Positions 27,418 to 38,701 are shown, numbered from the stretch's first letter. The stretch is 64,000 nt of DNA from Pseudomonas sp. FP453 (GCF_030687495.1 NZ_CP117435.1:4840501-4904500); one strand, 5' to 3'. Notes: generated by a model from the letters alone, not told the origin. A program made the numbers and translations.

Positions 27418-27435
27418 TGTAGCGAAATCGCTACA
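27418..27435. promoter_or_regulatory. third GcsR-type operator, perfect palindrome
   Basis: TGTAGCG-AAAT-CGCTACA. The 7-base arms are exact reverse complements. It is 63 bases downstream of the tandem pair. Confidence 0.75.
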
Positions 27436-27467
27436 CCCTCAATGCATAAGGCTATAACCAATTTTTC

Positions 27468-27480
27468 TAACTTGTTGATT
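27468..27480 (-). promoter_or_regulatory. IHF-like site
   Basis: On the minus strand AATCAACAAGTTA fits WATCAA-N4-TTR in full. It lies between the operators and the sigma54 promoter, where a bend is expected. Confidence 0.5.
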
Positions 27481-27497
27481 TATAACAACTTAACAAC

Positions 27498-27516
27498 CTT
27501 GGCCGCGATCTTGCTA
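27498..27516 (+). promoter_or_regulatory. sigma54 (-24/-12) promoter of gcvH operon
   Basis: CTTGGCCGCGATCTTGCT. GG at 27501-27502 and GC at 27513-27514 are separated by exactly 10 bases, with TTGC at -12. A start is expected near 27526, ~44 bases before gcvH. Confidence 0.8.
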
Positions 27517-27569
27517 AGCAACTCCCCATTATTCCGTCCACCAGACGAATCTGGCCCCGAGGAGTTTCC

Positions 27570-27953
27570 ATGAGCGAGTTGCGTTTCACTGAAGATCACG
27601 AATGGCTGCGCGCCGAAGCTGACGGCAGCGTCACCGTGGGTATCACCGCTTTCGCACAGAACGCGCTGGGTGATGTGGTTTTCGTGCAACTGCCGGAGTT
27701 GCAGGCCTACGACAAGGGCGCCGAAGCGTCCACCGTGGAGTCGGTCAAGGCCGCCAGCGGCGTGTACATGCCGCTTGAGGGCGAAGTACTGGAAGTGAAC
27801 GACAAGTTGAGCGACAGCCCGGAACTGGTCAACGAAGACCCGATGGGCGAAGGCTGGTTCTTCCGCTTTAAACCGGCCGATGCCGACGCGGTAGCTAAAC
27901 TGTTGGATCAGGACGCGTACGACCGCCTGATCAAAGCCAACGCTGAAGCTTGA
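27570..27953 (+). CDS. gcvH: glycine cleavage system H protein
   Basis: Lipoyl carrier that shuttles the aminomethyl group between GcvP, GcvT and lipoamide dehydrogenase. It has 127 aa; the lipoylated Lys60 lies in [12 protein letters not shown], with the preceding [10 protein letters not shown] strand of the hybrid-motif fold. GAGGAG lies before the ATG. It is the first gene of the gcvH-gcvP-sdaA-gcvT unit under the sigma54 promoter at 27498. Confidence 0.97.
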   Translation: MSELRFTEDHEWLRAEADGSVTVGITAFAQNALGDVVFVQLPELQAYDKGAEASTVESVKAASGVYMPLEGEVLEVNDKLSDSPELVNEDPMGEGWFFRFKPADADAVAKLLDQDAYDRLIKANAEA

Positions 27954-27963
27954 GGAGCGCGCA

Positions 27964-30801
27964 ATGACCGTTCAACTGACCACCGCCAACGAATTCATCG
28001 CCCGCCACATCGGCCCGCGTGCGGAAGACGAGCAGCAGATGCTCGCCAGCCTGGGTTTTGACTCCCTCGAAGCCCTGAGCGCCAGCGTGATCCCGGAAAG
28101 CATCAAGGGCACCAGCGTGCTCGGCCTGGAAGACGGCCTGAGCGAAGCCGAAGCCCTGGCCAAGATCAAGGCCATCGCCGGCAAGAACCAGCTGTTCAAG
28201 ACCTACATCGGCCAGGGCTACTACAACTGCCATACGCCGTCGCCGATCCTGCGCAACCTCCTGGAAAACCCGGCCTGGTACACCGCCTACACGCCGTATC
28301 AACCCGAAATTTCCCAGGGCCGCCTGGAAGCGCTGCTGAACTTCCAGACCCTGATCAGCGACCTCACCGGCCTGCCGATCGCCAACGCCTCCCTGCTGGA
28401 CGAAGCCACCGCCGCCGCCGAAGCCATGACCTTCTGCAAGCGCCTGAGCAAGAACAAGGGCAGCAACGCCTTCTTCGCCTCGATCCACAGCCACCCGCAA
28501 ACCCTCGACGTGCTGCGCACCCGTGCCGAGCCACTGGGCATTGAAGTAGTCGTAGGCGATGAGCGCGAATTGACCGACGTCAACCCGTTCTTCGGCGCCC
28601 TGCTTCAATACCCGGCGAGCAACGGTGACGTGTTCGACTACCGCGCACTGACCGAGCGCTTCCACGCCGCCAACGCCCTGGTGGCCGTGGCCGCCGACCT
28701 GCTGGCCCTGACCCTGCTCGCTCCGCCGGGTGAGTTCGGCGCCGACGTGGCCATCGGCAGCGCGCAACGCTTCGGCGTGCCGCTGGGCTTTGGTGGCCCG
28801 CACGCGGCGTACTTCTCCACCAAGGATGCGTTCAAGCGCGACATGCCGGGCCGCCTGGTCGGTGTATCCGTCGACCGTTTCGGCAAGCCGGCCCTGCGCC
28901 TGGCCATGCAGACCCGCGAGCAACATATCCGCCGCGAGAAAGCCACGTCGAACATCTGCACCGCCCAGGTGCTGCTGGCCAACATCGCCAGCATGTACGC
29001 CGTGTACCACGGCCCCAAAGGCCTGACCCAGATCGCCCAGCGCGTGCACCAGCTGACCGCGATCCTGGCCAAGGGCCTGACCGCCCTGGGCTTGAAGGTC
29101 GAGCAGGAAAACTTCTTCGACACCCTCACCCTCAACACCGGCGCCAACACCGCCGCGCTGCACGACAAGGCCCGCGCCCAGCGCATCAACCTGCGTGTGG
29201 TGGACGGTGAGCGTCTTGGCGTTTCCGTGGATGAAACCACCAACCAGGCTGATATCGAAACGCTGTGGTCGATCTTCGCCGACGGCAAGGCACTGCCCGC
29301 CTTCACCGAGACTGAAAGCACCCTGCCCGCTGCCCTGCTGCGCCAGTCGCCCGTGCTCAGCCACCCGGTGTTCAACCGTTATCACTCGGAAACCGAGCTG
29401 ATGCGCTACCTGCGCAAGCTGGCCGACAAGGACCTGGCGCTGGACCGCACCATGATCCCGCTGGGCTCCTGCACCATGAAGCTCAACGCCGCCAGCGAAA
29501 TGATCCCGGTGACCTGGGCCGAGTTCGGCGCCCTGCACCCGTTCGCCCCGGCTGAGCAAAGCGCCGGCTACCTGGAGCTGACCAGCGACCTGGAAGCCAT
29601 GCTCTGCGCCGCCACCGGCTACGACGCGATCTCGCTGCAACCGAACGCCGGTTCCCAGGGTGAGTACGCCGGCTTGCTGGCGATCCGTGCCTATCACCAG
29701 AGCCGTGGCGATGAACGTCGCGACATCTGCCTGATCCCGTCGTCGGCCCACGGCACCAACCCGGCGACCGCCAACATGGCCGGTATGCGCGTGGTCGTCA
29801 CCGCCTGCGATGCACGCGGCAACGTCGACATCGAAGACCTGCGCGCCAAGGCCATCGAGCACCGCGAGCACCTCGCTGCGCTGATGATCACCTACCCGTC
29901 CACCCACGGCGTGTTCGAAGAAGGTATCCGCGAAATCTGCGGGATCATTCACGACAACGGCGGCCAGGTGTACATCGACGGCGCCAACATGAACGCCATG
30001 GTCGGCCTGTGCGCACCGGGCAAGTTCGGCGGCGACGTGTCCCACCTGAACCTGCACAAGACCTTCTGCATTCCCCACGGCGGTGGCGGCCCGGGCGTTG
30101 GCCCGATTGGCGTGAAGTCGCACCTCACGCCGTTCCTGCCAGGCCACGCGGCCATGGAACGCAAGGAAGGCGCGGTGTGCGCGGCGCCGTTCGGCAGCGC
30201 GAGCATTTTGCCGATCACCTGGATGTACATCAGCATGATGGGCGGCGCAGGCCTCAAGCGCGCATCGCAACTGGCGATCCTGAATGCCAACTACATTTCC
30301 CGTCGCCTCGAAGAGCACTACCCCGTGCTCTACACCGGCAGCAACGGCCTGGTGGCGCATGAATGCATCCTCGACCTGCGCCCACTGAAAGACAGCAGCG
30401 GCATCAGCGTGGATGACGTGGCCAAGCGTTTGATCGACTTCGGTTTCCACGCACCGACCATGTCGTTCCCGGTGGCCGGCACCTTGATGATCGAGCCGAC
30501 CGAAAGCGAATCCAAGGAAGAACTGGACCGCTTCTGCAACGCCATGATCGCCATCCGCGAAGAAATCCGCGCGGTGGAAAACGGCACCCTGGACAAGGAC
30601 GACAACCCGCTGAAAAACGCGCCACACACCGCCGCTGAATTGGTGAGCGAGTGGACGCACCCCTACACCCGCGAGCAGGCGGTGTACCCGGTGCCGTCGT
30701 TGATCGAAGGCAAGTACTGGCCGCCGGTTGGGCGGGTGGACAACGTGTTTGGTGATCGCAACCTGGTGTGCGCCTGCCCGTCGATCGAGAGCTACGCGTA
30801 A
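27964..30801 (+). CDS. gcvP: glycine dehydrogenase (decarboxylating), P protein
   Basis: PLP enzyme of 945 aa that decarboxylates glycine and loads the H protein. The two halves typical of the homodimeric P protein are fused; the PLP lysine is in [15 protein letters not shown], and [13 protein letters not shown] and [12 protein letters not shown] are conserved. GAGGAGCGC lies before the ATG, 10 bases after gcvH. sdaA follows after 177 bases containing a REP pair. Confidence 0.97.
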   Translation: MTVQLTTANEFIARHIGPRAEDEQQMLASLGFDSLEALSASVIPESIKGTSVLGLEDGLSEAEALAKIKAIAGKNQLFKTYIGQGYYNCHTPSPILRNLLENPAWYTAYTPYQPEISQGRLEALLNFQTLISDLTGLPIANASLLDEATAAAEAMTFCKRLSKNKGSNAFFASIHSHPQTLDVLRTRAEPLGIEVVVGDERELTDVNPFFGALLQYPASNGDVFDYRALTERFHAANALVAVAADLLALTLLAPPGEFGADVAIGSAQRFGVPLGFGGPHAAYFSTKDAFKRDMPGRLVGVSVDRFGKPALRLAMQTREQHIRREKATSNICTAQVLLANIASMYAVYHGPKGLTQIAQRVHQLTAILAKGLTALGLKVEQENFFDTLTLNTGANTAALHDKARAQRINLRVVDGERLGVSVDETTNQADIETLWSIFADGKALPAFTETESTLPAALLRQSPVLSHPVFNRYHSETELMRYLRKLADKDLALDRTMIPLGSCTMKLNAASEMIPVTWAEFGALHPFAPAEQSAGYLELTSDLEAMLCAATGYDAISLQPNAGSQGEYAGLLAIRAYHQSRGDERRDICLIPSSAHGTNPATANMAGMRVVVTACDARGNVDIEDLRAKAIEHREHLAALMITYPSTHGVFEEGIREICGIIHDNGGQVYIDGANMNAMVGLCAPGKFGGDVSHLNLHKTFCIPHGGGGPGVGPIGVKSHLTPFLPGHAAMERKEGAVCAAPFGSASILPITWMYISMMGGAGLKRASQLAILNANYISRRLEEHYPVLYTGSNGLVAHECILDLRPLKDSSGISVDDVAKRLIDFGFHAPTMSFPVAGTLMIEPTESESKEELDRFCNAMIAIREEIRAVENGTLDKDDNPLKNAPHTAAELVSEWTHPYTREQAVYPVPSLIEGKYWPPVGRVDNVFGDRNLVCACPSIESYA

Positions 30802-30825
30802 ACCTGACTGACGGAACACGATTCA

Positions 30826-30916
30826 ATGTGGGAGCTGGCTTGCCTGCGATAGCGGTGTATCAGTGACAGAGATGTTGCCTGACCCACTGCTATCGCAGGC
30901 AAGCCAGCTCCCACAT
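30826..30916. repeat. REP inverted pair inside the gcv operon
   Basis: ATGTGGGAGCTGGCTTGCC... / ...GCAAGCCAGCTCCCACAT between gcvP and sdaA, where glyA2 sits in P. aeruginosa. Confidence 0.9.
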
Positions 30917-30978
30917 GGACCTCCTCCACAGTTAGACCGAGTCCATCCAGAAAATAATAAGAAACCGGAGAACAACTC

Positions 30979-32355
<1,377 letters not shown>

Positions 32356-32394
32356 CGCCTCAAGGCGCGCCAGCACGTTTTTCAGGAGCTGAAC

Positions 32395-33484
32395 ATGTCC
32401 ACCGAAACCCTGTTGAAAACCCCATTGCACGCCCTGCACCTCGAACTCGGCGCGCGCATGGTGCCCTTCGCCGGCTACGACATGCCGGTGCAATACCCGT
32501 TGGGCGTGATGAAGGAACACCTGCACACCCGTGATCAGGCCGGGCTGTTCGACGTGTCCCACATGGGCCAGATCCGCCTCACTGGCGCGAATGCCGCCAA
32601 GGCCCTGGAAACCCTGGTACCGGTCGACATCATCGACCTGCCGGTGGGCATGCAGCGTTATGCGATGTTCACCAATGACCAAGGCGGCATCCTCGACGAC
32701 CTGATGGTGGCCAACCTGGGTAACGACGAGCTGTTCCTGGTGGTCAATGCCGCGTGCAAGGACCAGGACCTGGCGCACCTGCGCACACACATTGGCGAAC
32801 AGTGCAGCATCGAGCCGCTGTTCGAAGAACGCGCCCTGCTCGCCCTGCAAGGCCCGGCGGCGGTGAAGGTGCTGGCGCGCCTCGCACCGGAAGTGACCAA
32901 GATGACCTTCATGCAGTTCGCCACCCTGCGCCTGCTGGGTGTGGAGTGCTACGTCAGCCGTTCGGGCTACACGGGTGAAGACGGCTTTGAAATCTCCGTG
33001 CCCGCCGCCAACGCCGAAAGCCTGGCCCGCAGCCTGCTGGCCGAGACCGAAGTACAGGCCATCGGCCTGGGCGCCCGCGATTCCCTGCGCCTGGAAGCCG
33101 GCCTGTGCCTGTACGGCCACGACATGAACGCCGAGACCACCCCCATCGAAGCCAGCCTGCTGTGGGCGATCTCCAAGGCCCGTCGCGCCGATGGCCCGCG
33201 TGCCGGGTGGTTTCCCGGGCGCCGATCGCATCTTTACCCAGCAGCAAACCGGTGTGAGCCGCAAGCGTGTGGGCCTGCTGCCCCAAGAGCGTACGCCGGT
33301 GCGTGAAGGCGCAGAGATCGTCGACGAACACGGCACCGTGATCGGCAACGTGTGCAGCGGCGGTTTTGGCCCGACCCTCGGCGGCCCGCTGGCCATGGGT
33401 TACCTGGACAGCGCATTCACGGCACTGGATACGGAAGTGTCTGCGTTGGTACGTGGGGAAAAAGGTGCCACTTCGTGTAAGTAA
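32395..33484 (+). pseudogene. gcvT: aminomethyltransferase gcvT with a +1 frameshift
   Basis: T protein of the glycine cleavage system. The first frame (32395 onward) is intact to LLWAISKARRADG. An extra G in the run 33205-33207 (CCGGGTGG where CCGGTGG would read A-G-G-F-P-G) then sends translation into nonsense ending at 33306. The correct C-terminus (GFPGADRIFTQQQTGVSRKR ... GFGPTLGGPLAMGY) continues one frame over to 33484. Removing one G gives a 362-aa protein, a normal GcvT length. No other damage is visible, which suggests either a very recent mutation or a sequence error. AGGAG precedes the ATG. Confidence 0.85.
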
Positions 33485-33912
33485 AATGCCATTTGTGCCG
33501 CAACGTTACTATCGCGGCTGATTGACTGTTTCTATAAGTAACGCGGCTGCGTTAACGCGCACTAATTTGTAACGCAGCCGCCATAAAACAGTGCATTGAC
33601 GATAGTCAATTTAATAGGGGATAACCTATAACAAGTGATCAACTCTATCGAATAAGCCGAATCCACCGCGGTGACAAAAGTGTCATAAAGCCGAGCAAAC
33701 GCTGGGGTTTTGGCAGGGCTTGTATTTTCTCTATTAGTTGGCGTAGAGTTTGCCCACTGTGTTTGCATGGGTCGCTTTGAACCTGGACCTGGGCAGTAGC
33801 TGAAGTAGTTGCGCTACAACCCGTTCGACGTCTTACTTTCCTGCAATCCAGCCCAGTACTCTTTCATGCGAAAGAGGCTGTCATTAATTTTTAGCGTCAA
33901 GGAAATAAGAAA
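33485..33912. other. 428-bp region between gcvT and the cold-shock gene
   Basis: No convincing gene. It holds a hairpin at 33543-33581. A possible sigma70 promoter (TTGGCA at 33710-33715, TATTAG at 33732-33737, 16-base spacer) would give the cold-shock gene a leader of ~170 bases, usual for cspA-type mRNAs. Confidence 0.45.
33543..33581 (+). terminator. 12-bp hairpin downstream of gcvT
   Basis: GCGGCTGCGTTA (33543-33554) and TAACGCAGCCGC (33570-33581) pair perfectly. The loop is 15 bases and no T-run follows, so this may be a stability stem rather than a terminator. Confidence 0.45.
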
Positions 33913-34131
33913 ATGTCGGATAGCAAACGTCAGAGCGGCACCGTCAAGTGGTTTAACGACGAGAAAGGGTTTGGTTTTATCACTCCAGAAAGCGGCCCGG
34001 ATCTGTTCGTGCATTTCCGCGCTATTCAAGGCAACGGCTTCAAGAGCCTGAAAGAAGGCCAGAAAGTGACCTTCGTCTCGGTCCAGGGCCAAAAAGGCCT
34101 GCAAGCAGACGAAGTACAAGCAGAAGGCTGA
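33913..34131 (+). CDS. CspA-family cold-shock protein
   Basis: Single cold-shock domain of 72 aa that binds single-stranded RNA/DNA through RNP1 (KGFGFI) and RNP2 (LFVHF). It opens [21 protein letters not shown], like CapB/CspA of pseudomonads. A long leader and the strong terminator immediately downstream make it a monocistronic unit. The element before the ATG is AAGGAAATAAGAAA. Which of the several Pseudomonas csp paralogues it corresponds to is not decidable here. Confidence 0.93.
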   Translation: MSDSKRQSGTVKWFNDEKGFGFITPESGPDLFVHFRAIQGNGFKSLKEGQKVTFVSVQGQKGLQADEVQAEG

Positions 34132-34144
34132 TCCTTCCTGCGAC

Positions 34145-34178
34145 AAAAAGCCCCTGATATGACATCAGGGGCTTTTTT
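34145..34178 (+). terminator. rho-independent terminator of csp gene
   Basis: AAAAAGCCCCTGAT / ATCAGGGGCTTTTT, 14-bp perfect stem with loop ATGAC and a T6 run, 13 bases past the stop. Confidence 0.95.
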
Positions 34179-34224
34179 ATGGGCGTTATTCCGTACTATG
34201 GGTTTTTTCTCCAGAGAGCCTGCC

Positions 34225-34713
34225 ATGTCCAAATCCCTGCTGAGCCCCCAGGGCGAATTTCCCGCCGTTGGCCTGGGCCGTCGTCTGGCAGCGATGTTCT
34301 ATGACTTCTTGCTGTGCACCGCGCTGCTGATCGTCACCGCGTTTATCTACAAGCTGGTGTGGATGGCGTTTATCGGCGAAGCCAGGATGCGCACCCTCAC
34401 CGAATCCGGCGCGCTGGACGGCGACCCGCTGCTGTCAACGATTCTGCTGTTTGTGGTGTTTGGTTTCTTCGCCAAGTTCTGGACCCATTCCGGGCAGACC
34501 CTGGGCATGCAGGTGTGGGGCGTGCGCGTGCAGAACGCGGATGGCTCGCGCATCAGCCTGTGGCAGGCGCTGCTGCGGTTTGTGGTGTCGATTGCATCGT
34601 GGTTGTGCGTGGGGCTGGGGTTTGTCTGGGCGCTGTTTGATAAGCAAAAGCGCAGCTGGCATGACATCTATTCGGATACGCAGTTGGTGCGGATTCCGAA
34701 GCAGAAGAAATAA
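34225..34713 (+). CDS. RDD-family membrane protein
   Basis: Protein of 162 aa with the RDD pattern: an N-terminal Arg (GLGRRLAAMFYDFLLCTALL), Asp and later Asp (DKQKRSWHDIYSDTQLV), and about three transmembrane helices. Members are linked to transport or antiport, but no function is fixed. The ATG at 34225 is preferred to an upstream in-frame start that would overlap the csp terminator. It is a single-gene unit followed by a REP pair. Confidence 0.87.
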   Translation: MSKSLLSPQGEFPAVGLGRRLAAMFYDFLLCTALLIVTAFIYKLVWMAFIGEARMRTLTESGALDGDPLLSTILLFVVFGFFAKFWTHSGQTLGMQVWGVRVQNADGSRISLWQALLRFVVSIASWLCVGLGFVWALFDKQKRSWHDIYSDTQLVRIPKQKK

Positions 34714-34732
34714 TCCCACCGAATGAAGATCC

Positions 34733-34828
34733 AAATGTGGGAGCGGGCTTGCCCGCGATGAGGGAGTGTCAGTCCAGGCATGTGTTGACTGATACACCGC
34801 TATCGCGGGCAAGCCCGCTCCCACATTT
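34733..34828. repeat. REP inverted pair (GCGGGC type)
   Basis: AAATGTGGGAGCGGGCTTGC... / ...GCAAGCCCGCTCCCACATTT. It is the last REP in the window; I see none from here to 64 kb. Confidence 0.9.
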
Positions 34829-34848
34829 CTAATTGTGCCCACTCAGGA

Positions 34849-35907
34849 TCAGGCGTTGCCCGCCAACTTCAACCGCGCCGCCTGGGTGAAATCCAGCATG
34901 CGCTTGAGCGGCCGCACCGCCTGCGGAATCACCGACGGTTCGACAAAGATCTCGTTACTGCCCTCACGCAGGCACTGCAACGTCCGCTCCAGCGTATTCA
35001 TCGCCATCCACGGGCAGTGCGCGCAACTGCGGCATGCCGCGCCGTTGCCGGCGGTGGGCGCTTCGACAAACACCTTGTCCGGGCACAACTGCTGCATCTT
35101 GTAGAAGATGCCGCGGTCGGTGGCCACGATAAACGTCTTGTTCGGCAAACGCTGGGCAGCCGCGATCAATTGGCTGGTGGAACCCACGGCGTCCGCCAGT
35201 TCGATCACGGCGGTCGGCGATTCCGGGTGCACCAGGATCGCGGCGTCCGGGTACAGCGCCTTCATGTCTTCCAACTGCTTGGACTTGAACTCTTCGTGGA
35301 CGATGCACGCACCGTCCCACAGCAGCATGTCGGCACCGGTCTGGCGCTGGATGTAGGTGCCCAGGTGCTTGTCCGGGCCCCAGATAATGGTCTCGCCGTT
35401 GTCCATCAGGCTCTCGACGATTTCTAGCGCGCAGCTGGACGTCACCACCCAATCCGCGCGGGCTTTGACCGCCGCCGAGGTGTTGGCGTAGACCACCACG
35501 GTGCGCTCGGGATGCTGGTCGCAAAACGCCGAAAATTCGTCCACCGGGCAACCCAGGTCGAGGGAGCACGTGGCTTCCAGGGTCGGCATGAGGATGCGTT
35601 TTTCCGGGGTGAGGATCTTGGCCGTCTCGCCCATGAACCGCACGCCGGCGACCAGTACGGTCTTGGCCGGGTGGGCGGCGCCGAAGCGGGCCATTTCCAG
35701 GGAGTCGGAAACACAGCCACCGGTTTCTTCGGCCAGGGCCTGGATCACCGGGTCGCAGTAGAAGTGGGCCACCAGCACCGCGTCCTGGGCTTTAAGCTCG
35801 GCGGCGATGGCGGCGCGCAGGCTCGCCTCTTCTTCGGCGCTGAGGGCCTTGGGCTGCTTGGCGTCGAGGTGGGCTTGAACCAGAAGGCGTTCGGAAATGT
35901 GCGTCAT
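34849..35907 (-). CDS. nadA: quinolinate synthase A
   Basis: Fe-S enzyme that condenses iminoaspartate and dihydroxyacetone phosphate to quinolinate for NAD synthesis. It has 352 aa; the cluster cysteines lie in [22 protein letters not shown] and [13 protein letters not shown], with AHFYCDP at the front. The ATG at 35907 (MTHISERLL) is chosen; the open frame continues upstream without homology. Transcribed alone toward the REP pair. Confidence 0.96.
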   Translation of the reverse strand: MTHISERLLVQAHLDAKQPKALSAEEEASLRAAIAAELKAQDAVLVAHFYCDPVIQALAEETGGCVSDSLEMARFGAAHPAKTVLVAGVRFMGETAKILTPEKRILMPTLEATCSLDLGCPVDEFSAFCDQHPERTVVVYANTSAAVKARADWVVTSSCALEIVESLMDNGETIIWGPDKHLGTYIQRQTGADMLLWDGACIVHEEFKSKQLEDMKALYPDAAILVHPESPTAVIELADAVGSTSQLIAAAQRLPNKTFIVATDRGIFYKMQQLCPDKVFVEAPTAGNGAACRSCAHCPWMAMNTLERTLQCLREGSNEIFVEPSVIPQAVRPLKRMLDFTQAARLKLAGNA

Positions 35908-36088
35908 GTTCGCAAGACCTGCAGGCGCAGTAGCGCGAAAGTCGAGTGTACCACCGGCTCTGGAGCCTTTCGGGCGCCGCCGGACGAAGTGTTTTTGTTC
36001 ATCAAGCACGGGTGAAGCTGCGCAAGGCTACAGAATATCCAATCGTTTCAAAAGCCTAATCTGGCATCCAGCGGCACGCCTGTCGGGC

Positions 36089-36127
36089 AAAAAAAACGGC
36101 AAGGGCCGGTGATGGGCCTTGCCGTTT
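36089..36127 (-). terminator. rho-independent terminator of the FadL-like gene
   Basis: AAACGGCAAGG / CCTTGCCGTTT (36094-36104, 36117-36127). The A8 run on the left supplies the U-tract for minus-strand RNA. Confidence 0.88.
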
Positions 36128-36142
36128 GCAGGTTGGCACAGG

Positions 36143-37429
36143 TCAGAAGCGATAAGTGACCGAACCCCCAAAGCCGTTGGCGCTGTTTTCGTACTTGGCG
36201 TCGTAAGTCAGCTGCAACTGCGGGTTGTTGTCGCGGACCTTGATCGGCTCCTCCTTCAGGTAGGAATAGGCCACGTCAAAGGTCAGGTTATCCACGGGCG
36301 TCCAGCCGGCACCCAGGCTGAATACGGTGCGATCGCCCGTCGGAATGCGCACCGAACGATCGGTGTTGTTGGTCGGCGTCTGGTCCACGGAGAAGCCCGT
36401 GCGCAGCACCAGTTGCTTGTTGAGCTGATACGACAGGCCGATCGCGTGGGACCAGGTGTCATGCCAATGCTGTTCTTCGGTGATGGAATCCAGGCCGGCC
36501 AGCTCGGCCGTAATGTCGGACACACCAGTGTTGTTGACCGTGATCTTCTTCAACTGGCTCCAGCGGGTGTAGGTGCTGCCCACATAGAGGGTCAGCGCAT
36601 CGCTCAATTGATGGGTGACCGAGAAGTCCACCGAGGACGGAGTGGTGACGTTCAGCTTGGCGTCATACTTCTGCGGCCCGCCGTCCAGCAGGTCGGACAG
36701 CACGCCCGAGGCGTTGGTATGGCCGCTCAGGTGATAGACCACTTGCGAATGGTAGGTGACGCCAACGCGAGTCGTGTCCAGGGCCTGCACCAGAATCCCG
36801 GCGTTGAAGCCCATCGCGGTGTCATCGCCCTTGATCTTGGCCGTTTCCGTGCCCAGGCCAAACGCAGGCACCTTGGAGTCCAACTCGCCGCTGATCTTGT
36901 TGAAGGTCGGGCCGAAACCTACCGACACCTTGTCGTTGAACGCGTAGCTGACCGTCGGTTGCACGGTGATGACCTGGACCTTGCTCTTATTGCCAAAGCC
37001 ATTGCCCTGGAAGCTGTGCTCGTAGTCGGTCACCAGGCCAAACGGTGCGTAGACCCCCAGGCCAAACGCCCAGTGTTCGTCGATCGGCGTCACCAGGTAA
37101 CCCATCGGCACGGCAATGCCGGGGACCATGTCGCCTTTGTTGGTACCTGGGTTGTCGGCGCCGCCCTGGGAGGAACTGGCGTCCTTGATGTTGGATTTGG
37201 CATCGAGGTAGGTCGCACCGATGCTCACTTCATTCTGTTTGATGCGAGCCATACCGGCCGGGTTGCCGAACACCGTACTGGCGTCATCGGCCGAGGACGA
37301 GCGACCGGCGTAGCCTGTACCCATCGAACTGATGCTTTGTTCGTTGAGGGCAAACCCTCCGGCGAACAGCGGTGTAGAGGCAAGCGAAATGGCGAGCGCC
37401 AGAGCGCTTTTAAGAGTTTTTTTATTCAT
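36143..37429 (-). CDS. OmpP1/FadL-family outer-membrane protein
   Basis: Outer-membrane beta-barrel of 428 aa for uptake of long-chain fatty acids or other hydrophobic substrates. Signal peptide MNKKTLKSALALAISLASTPLFA is followed by the N-terminal hatch GGFALNEQSISSMGTGYAGRSSSADDASTVFGNPAGMAR characteristic of FadL. It ends in an aromatic residue (VTYRF) as barrels do. It is monocistronic with its own terminator. The substrate is not set by sequence. Confidence 0.92.
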   Translation of the reverse strand: MNKKTLKSALALAISLASTPLFAGGFALNEQSISSMGTGYAGRSSSADDASTVFGNPAGMARIKQNEVSIGATYLDAKSNIKDASSSQGGADNPGTNKGDMVPGIAVPMGYLVTPIDEHWAFGLGVYAPFGLVTDYEHSFQGNGFGNKSKVQVITVQPTVSYAFNDKVSVGFGPTFNKISGELDSKVPAFGLGTETAKIKGDDTAMGFNAGILVQALDTTRVGVTYHSQVVYHLSGHTNASGVLSDLLDGGPQKYDAKLNVTTPSSVDFSVTHQLSDALTLYVGSTYTRWSQLKKITVNNTGVSDITAELAGLDSITEEQHWHDTWSHAIGLSYQLNKQLVLRTGFSVDQTPTNNTDRSVRIPTGDRTVFSLGAGWTPVDNLTFDVAYSYLKEEPIKVRDNNPQLQLTYDAKYENSANGFGGSVTYRF

Positions 37430-37627
37430 TATTAGGACTCGAATTGTTGGGCAGCGGGGAGAAAACTACCAACCTTCGAGGGGAGCGATTATGAAGAGTT
37501 TTTCATGCGCGAATTTGTCGGACAATCATAGCCATTTCAAAGACTTTGACTGATTTAGCGCTTCTTTTTATGACTTTTTAACCTGATCGTGACCCGCTGG
37601 TTTCTATCCGTAGGCGCAGACGGGGGC

Positions 37628-38701
37628 TCAGATCACCCGAGCATCCAACTCCCCCGCCCAAGCCATCAGCGCCGCCAGCAAAAAGAAGCTGCCACAGGCC
37701 GATTCCACCTTCTGCTCTGTCGTCGCCGACGTGCGATAACAATGCCCGCTGAAACGCCCTTCGACAAAGTCGCCACTGCGCACGATAGCCGCCAGCAAAC
37801 GCCCCGCCTCCTGCTGCAACACATGCCCATCGGCTTGCTCCAGCGCCTGTGCTTGCAGGGCCAGCGAAGCCATGGCGGCGGCACACGGATCGTTTGGCCC
37901 GTCGGGCTGAGCCTGGCGATTGAGCGGTGCTTGCACCGAGCGGCTGCGCAGCCAGTATTGGCTGGCGCGCTGGGCGTCCTCGCGAAACGGCACACCGTAC
38001 AGACGCGCACCAACGCCGAGGCCGAGCATGGCCCAGGCTTGCCCACGGGACCAGTCGCCCGCCGGGTCGCCCGCGTGCCATTGGCCTTGTTCATGAAGTG
38101 CGTGACTGCTCCAGGCGCCATCCGCGCCCGCACAGGCGCGAAACGACGTCTGCAAGTGCTGGCGCCCCAAACTCAGCAAGTCAGGGGTGTTGCCCAATGC
38201 GAACAGGTTTAACGTCGCCGCCAACGGGTCGATGCTCAAGCACCGATCACCCAGCGCGCCACCGCCCATTTCTCGGCCCAAGGGGATGCAACACAACACC
38301 GGATCAAACCCATGGGCCAGGCGCTGTGCGGCCTCGCCCGCCAGCGCGGCAGCCTCGGAATCCGCCAACAACTGCGCACCAAGACCGGCGCCGTACCAGA
38401 AGATCAGGGCGCGATGATGGGTGTCGCTGTCGAGCTTGTCCCGCAGGCGTTCGGCAATCCTCAGCGCGTGCTGCCGATCCGCCTGGCGCCCGTAATGAAC
38501 CGCGCGCAGCCACCACACACCCGCCCAGAAACCACCCAGCCACGAGCCACCGGCCGAGACTTTCCAGGCGCCGTCGTTGTACAGCGGGAAACCCTCACCA
38601 CAGACCGCCTCGATCTGCTCCAGTCGAGACAGAAGTGCCTCGATGGCGCGCTGCGTCTCGGCACTGTTGAGCGGCCGGTCCAACACTTCAAACGCACTCA
38701 T
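37628..38701 (-). CDS. GH88-like (unsaturated glucuronyl hydrolase fold) protein
   Basis: Protein of 357 aa with an (alpha/alpha)6-barrel pattern of glycoside hydrolase family 88/105: GSWLGGFWAGVWWLRA, LSIDPLAATLNLFAL (aligned with the IDTMMN-type catalytic-Asp strand) and DPAGDWSRGQAWAMLGLG. No signal peptide, so it is cytoplasmic. The ATG overlaps the MFS stop (ATGA), making it the final member of the thiocarboxylate operon. Its role there is obscure: no polysaccharide genes lie nearby. It may act on a conjugated intermediate or be a barrel recruited to another reaction (inference). Confidence 0.65.
   Translation of the reverse strand: MSAFEVLDRPLNSAETQRAIEALLSRLEQIEAVCGEGFPLYNDGAWKVSAGGSWLGGFWAGVWWLRAVHYGRQADRQHALRIAERLRDKLDSDTHHRALIFWYGAGLGAQLLADSEAAALAGEAAQRLAHGFDPVLCCIPLGREMGGGALGDRCLSIDPLAATLNLFALGNTPDLLSLGRQHLQTSFRACAGADGAWSSHALHEQGQWHAGDPAGDWSRGQAWAMLGLGVGARLYGVPFREDAQRASQYWLRSRSVQAPLNRQAQPDGPNDPCAAAMASLALQAQALEQADGHVLQQEAGRLLAAIVRSGDFVEGRFSGHCYRTSATTEQKVESACGSFFLLAALMAWAGELDARVI

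Noticed and set aside
27931..30819. very long minus-strand open frame antisense to gcvP
   Set aside because: GC-rich third-position artefact: His/Gln/Ala/Gly-rich translation with no domain, fully opposite a well-recognised gene.
33562..33768. 68-codon minus-strand frame between gcvT and the cold-shock gene
   Set aside because: No ribosome-binding site, odd composition (MQTQWANSTPTNREN...), and it overlaps the probable csp leader.
34849..35907. nadA as part of a quinolinate-derived siderophore pathway
   Set aside because: It is separated from the cluster by the FadL-like gene and its terminator, and nadA is a core gene of NAD synthesis.
37491..37553. 20-codon frame with a GAGGGGAGC ribosome-binding-like element
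   Set aside because: Too short, no recognisable feature, and it lies in the divergent gap upstream of the FadL-like gene where promoter sequence is expected.
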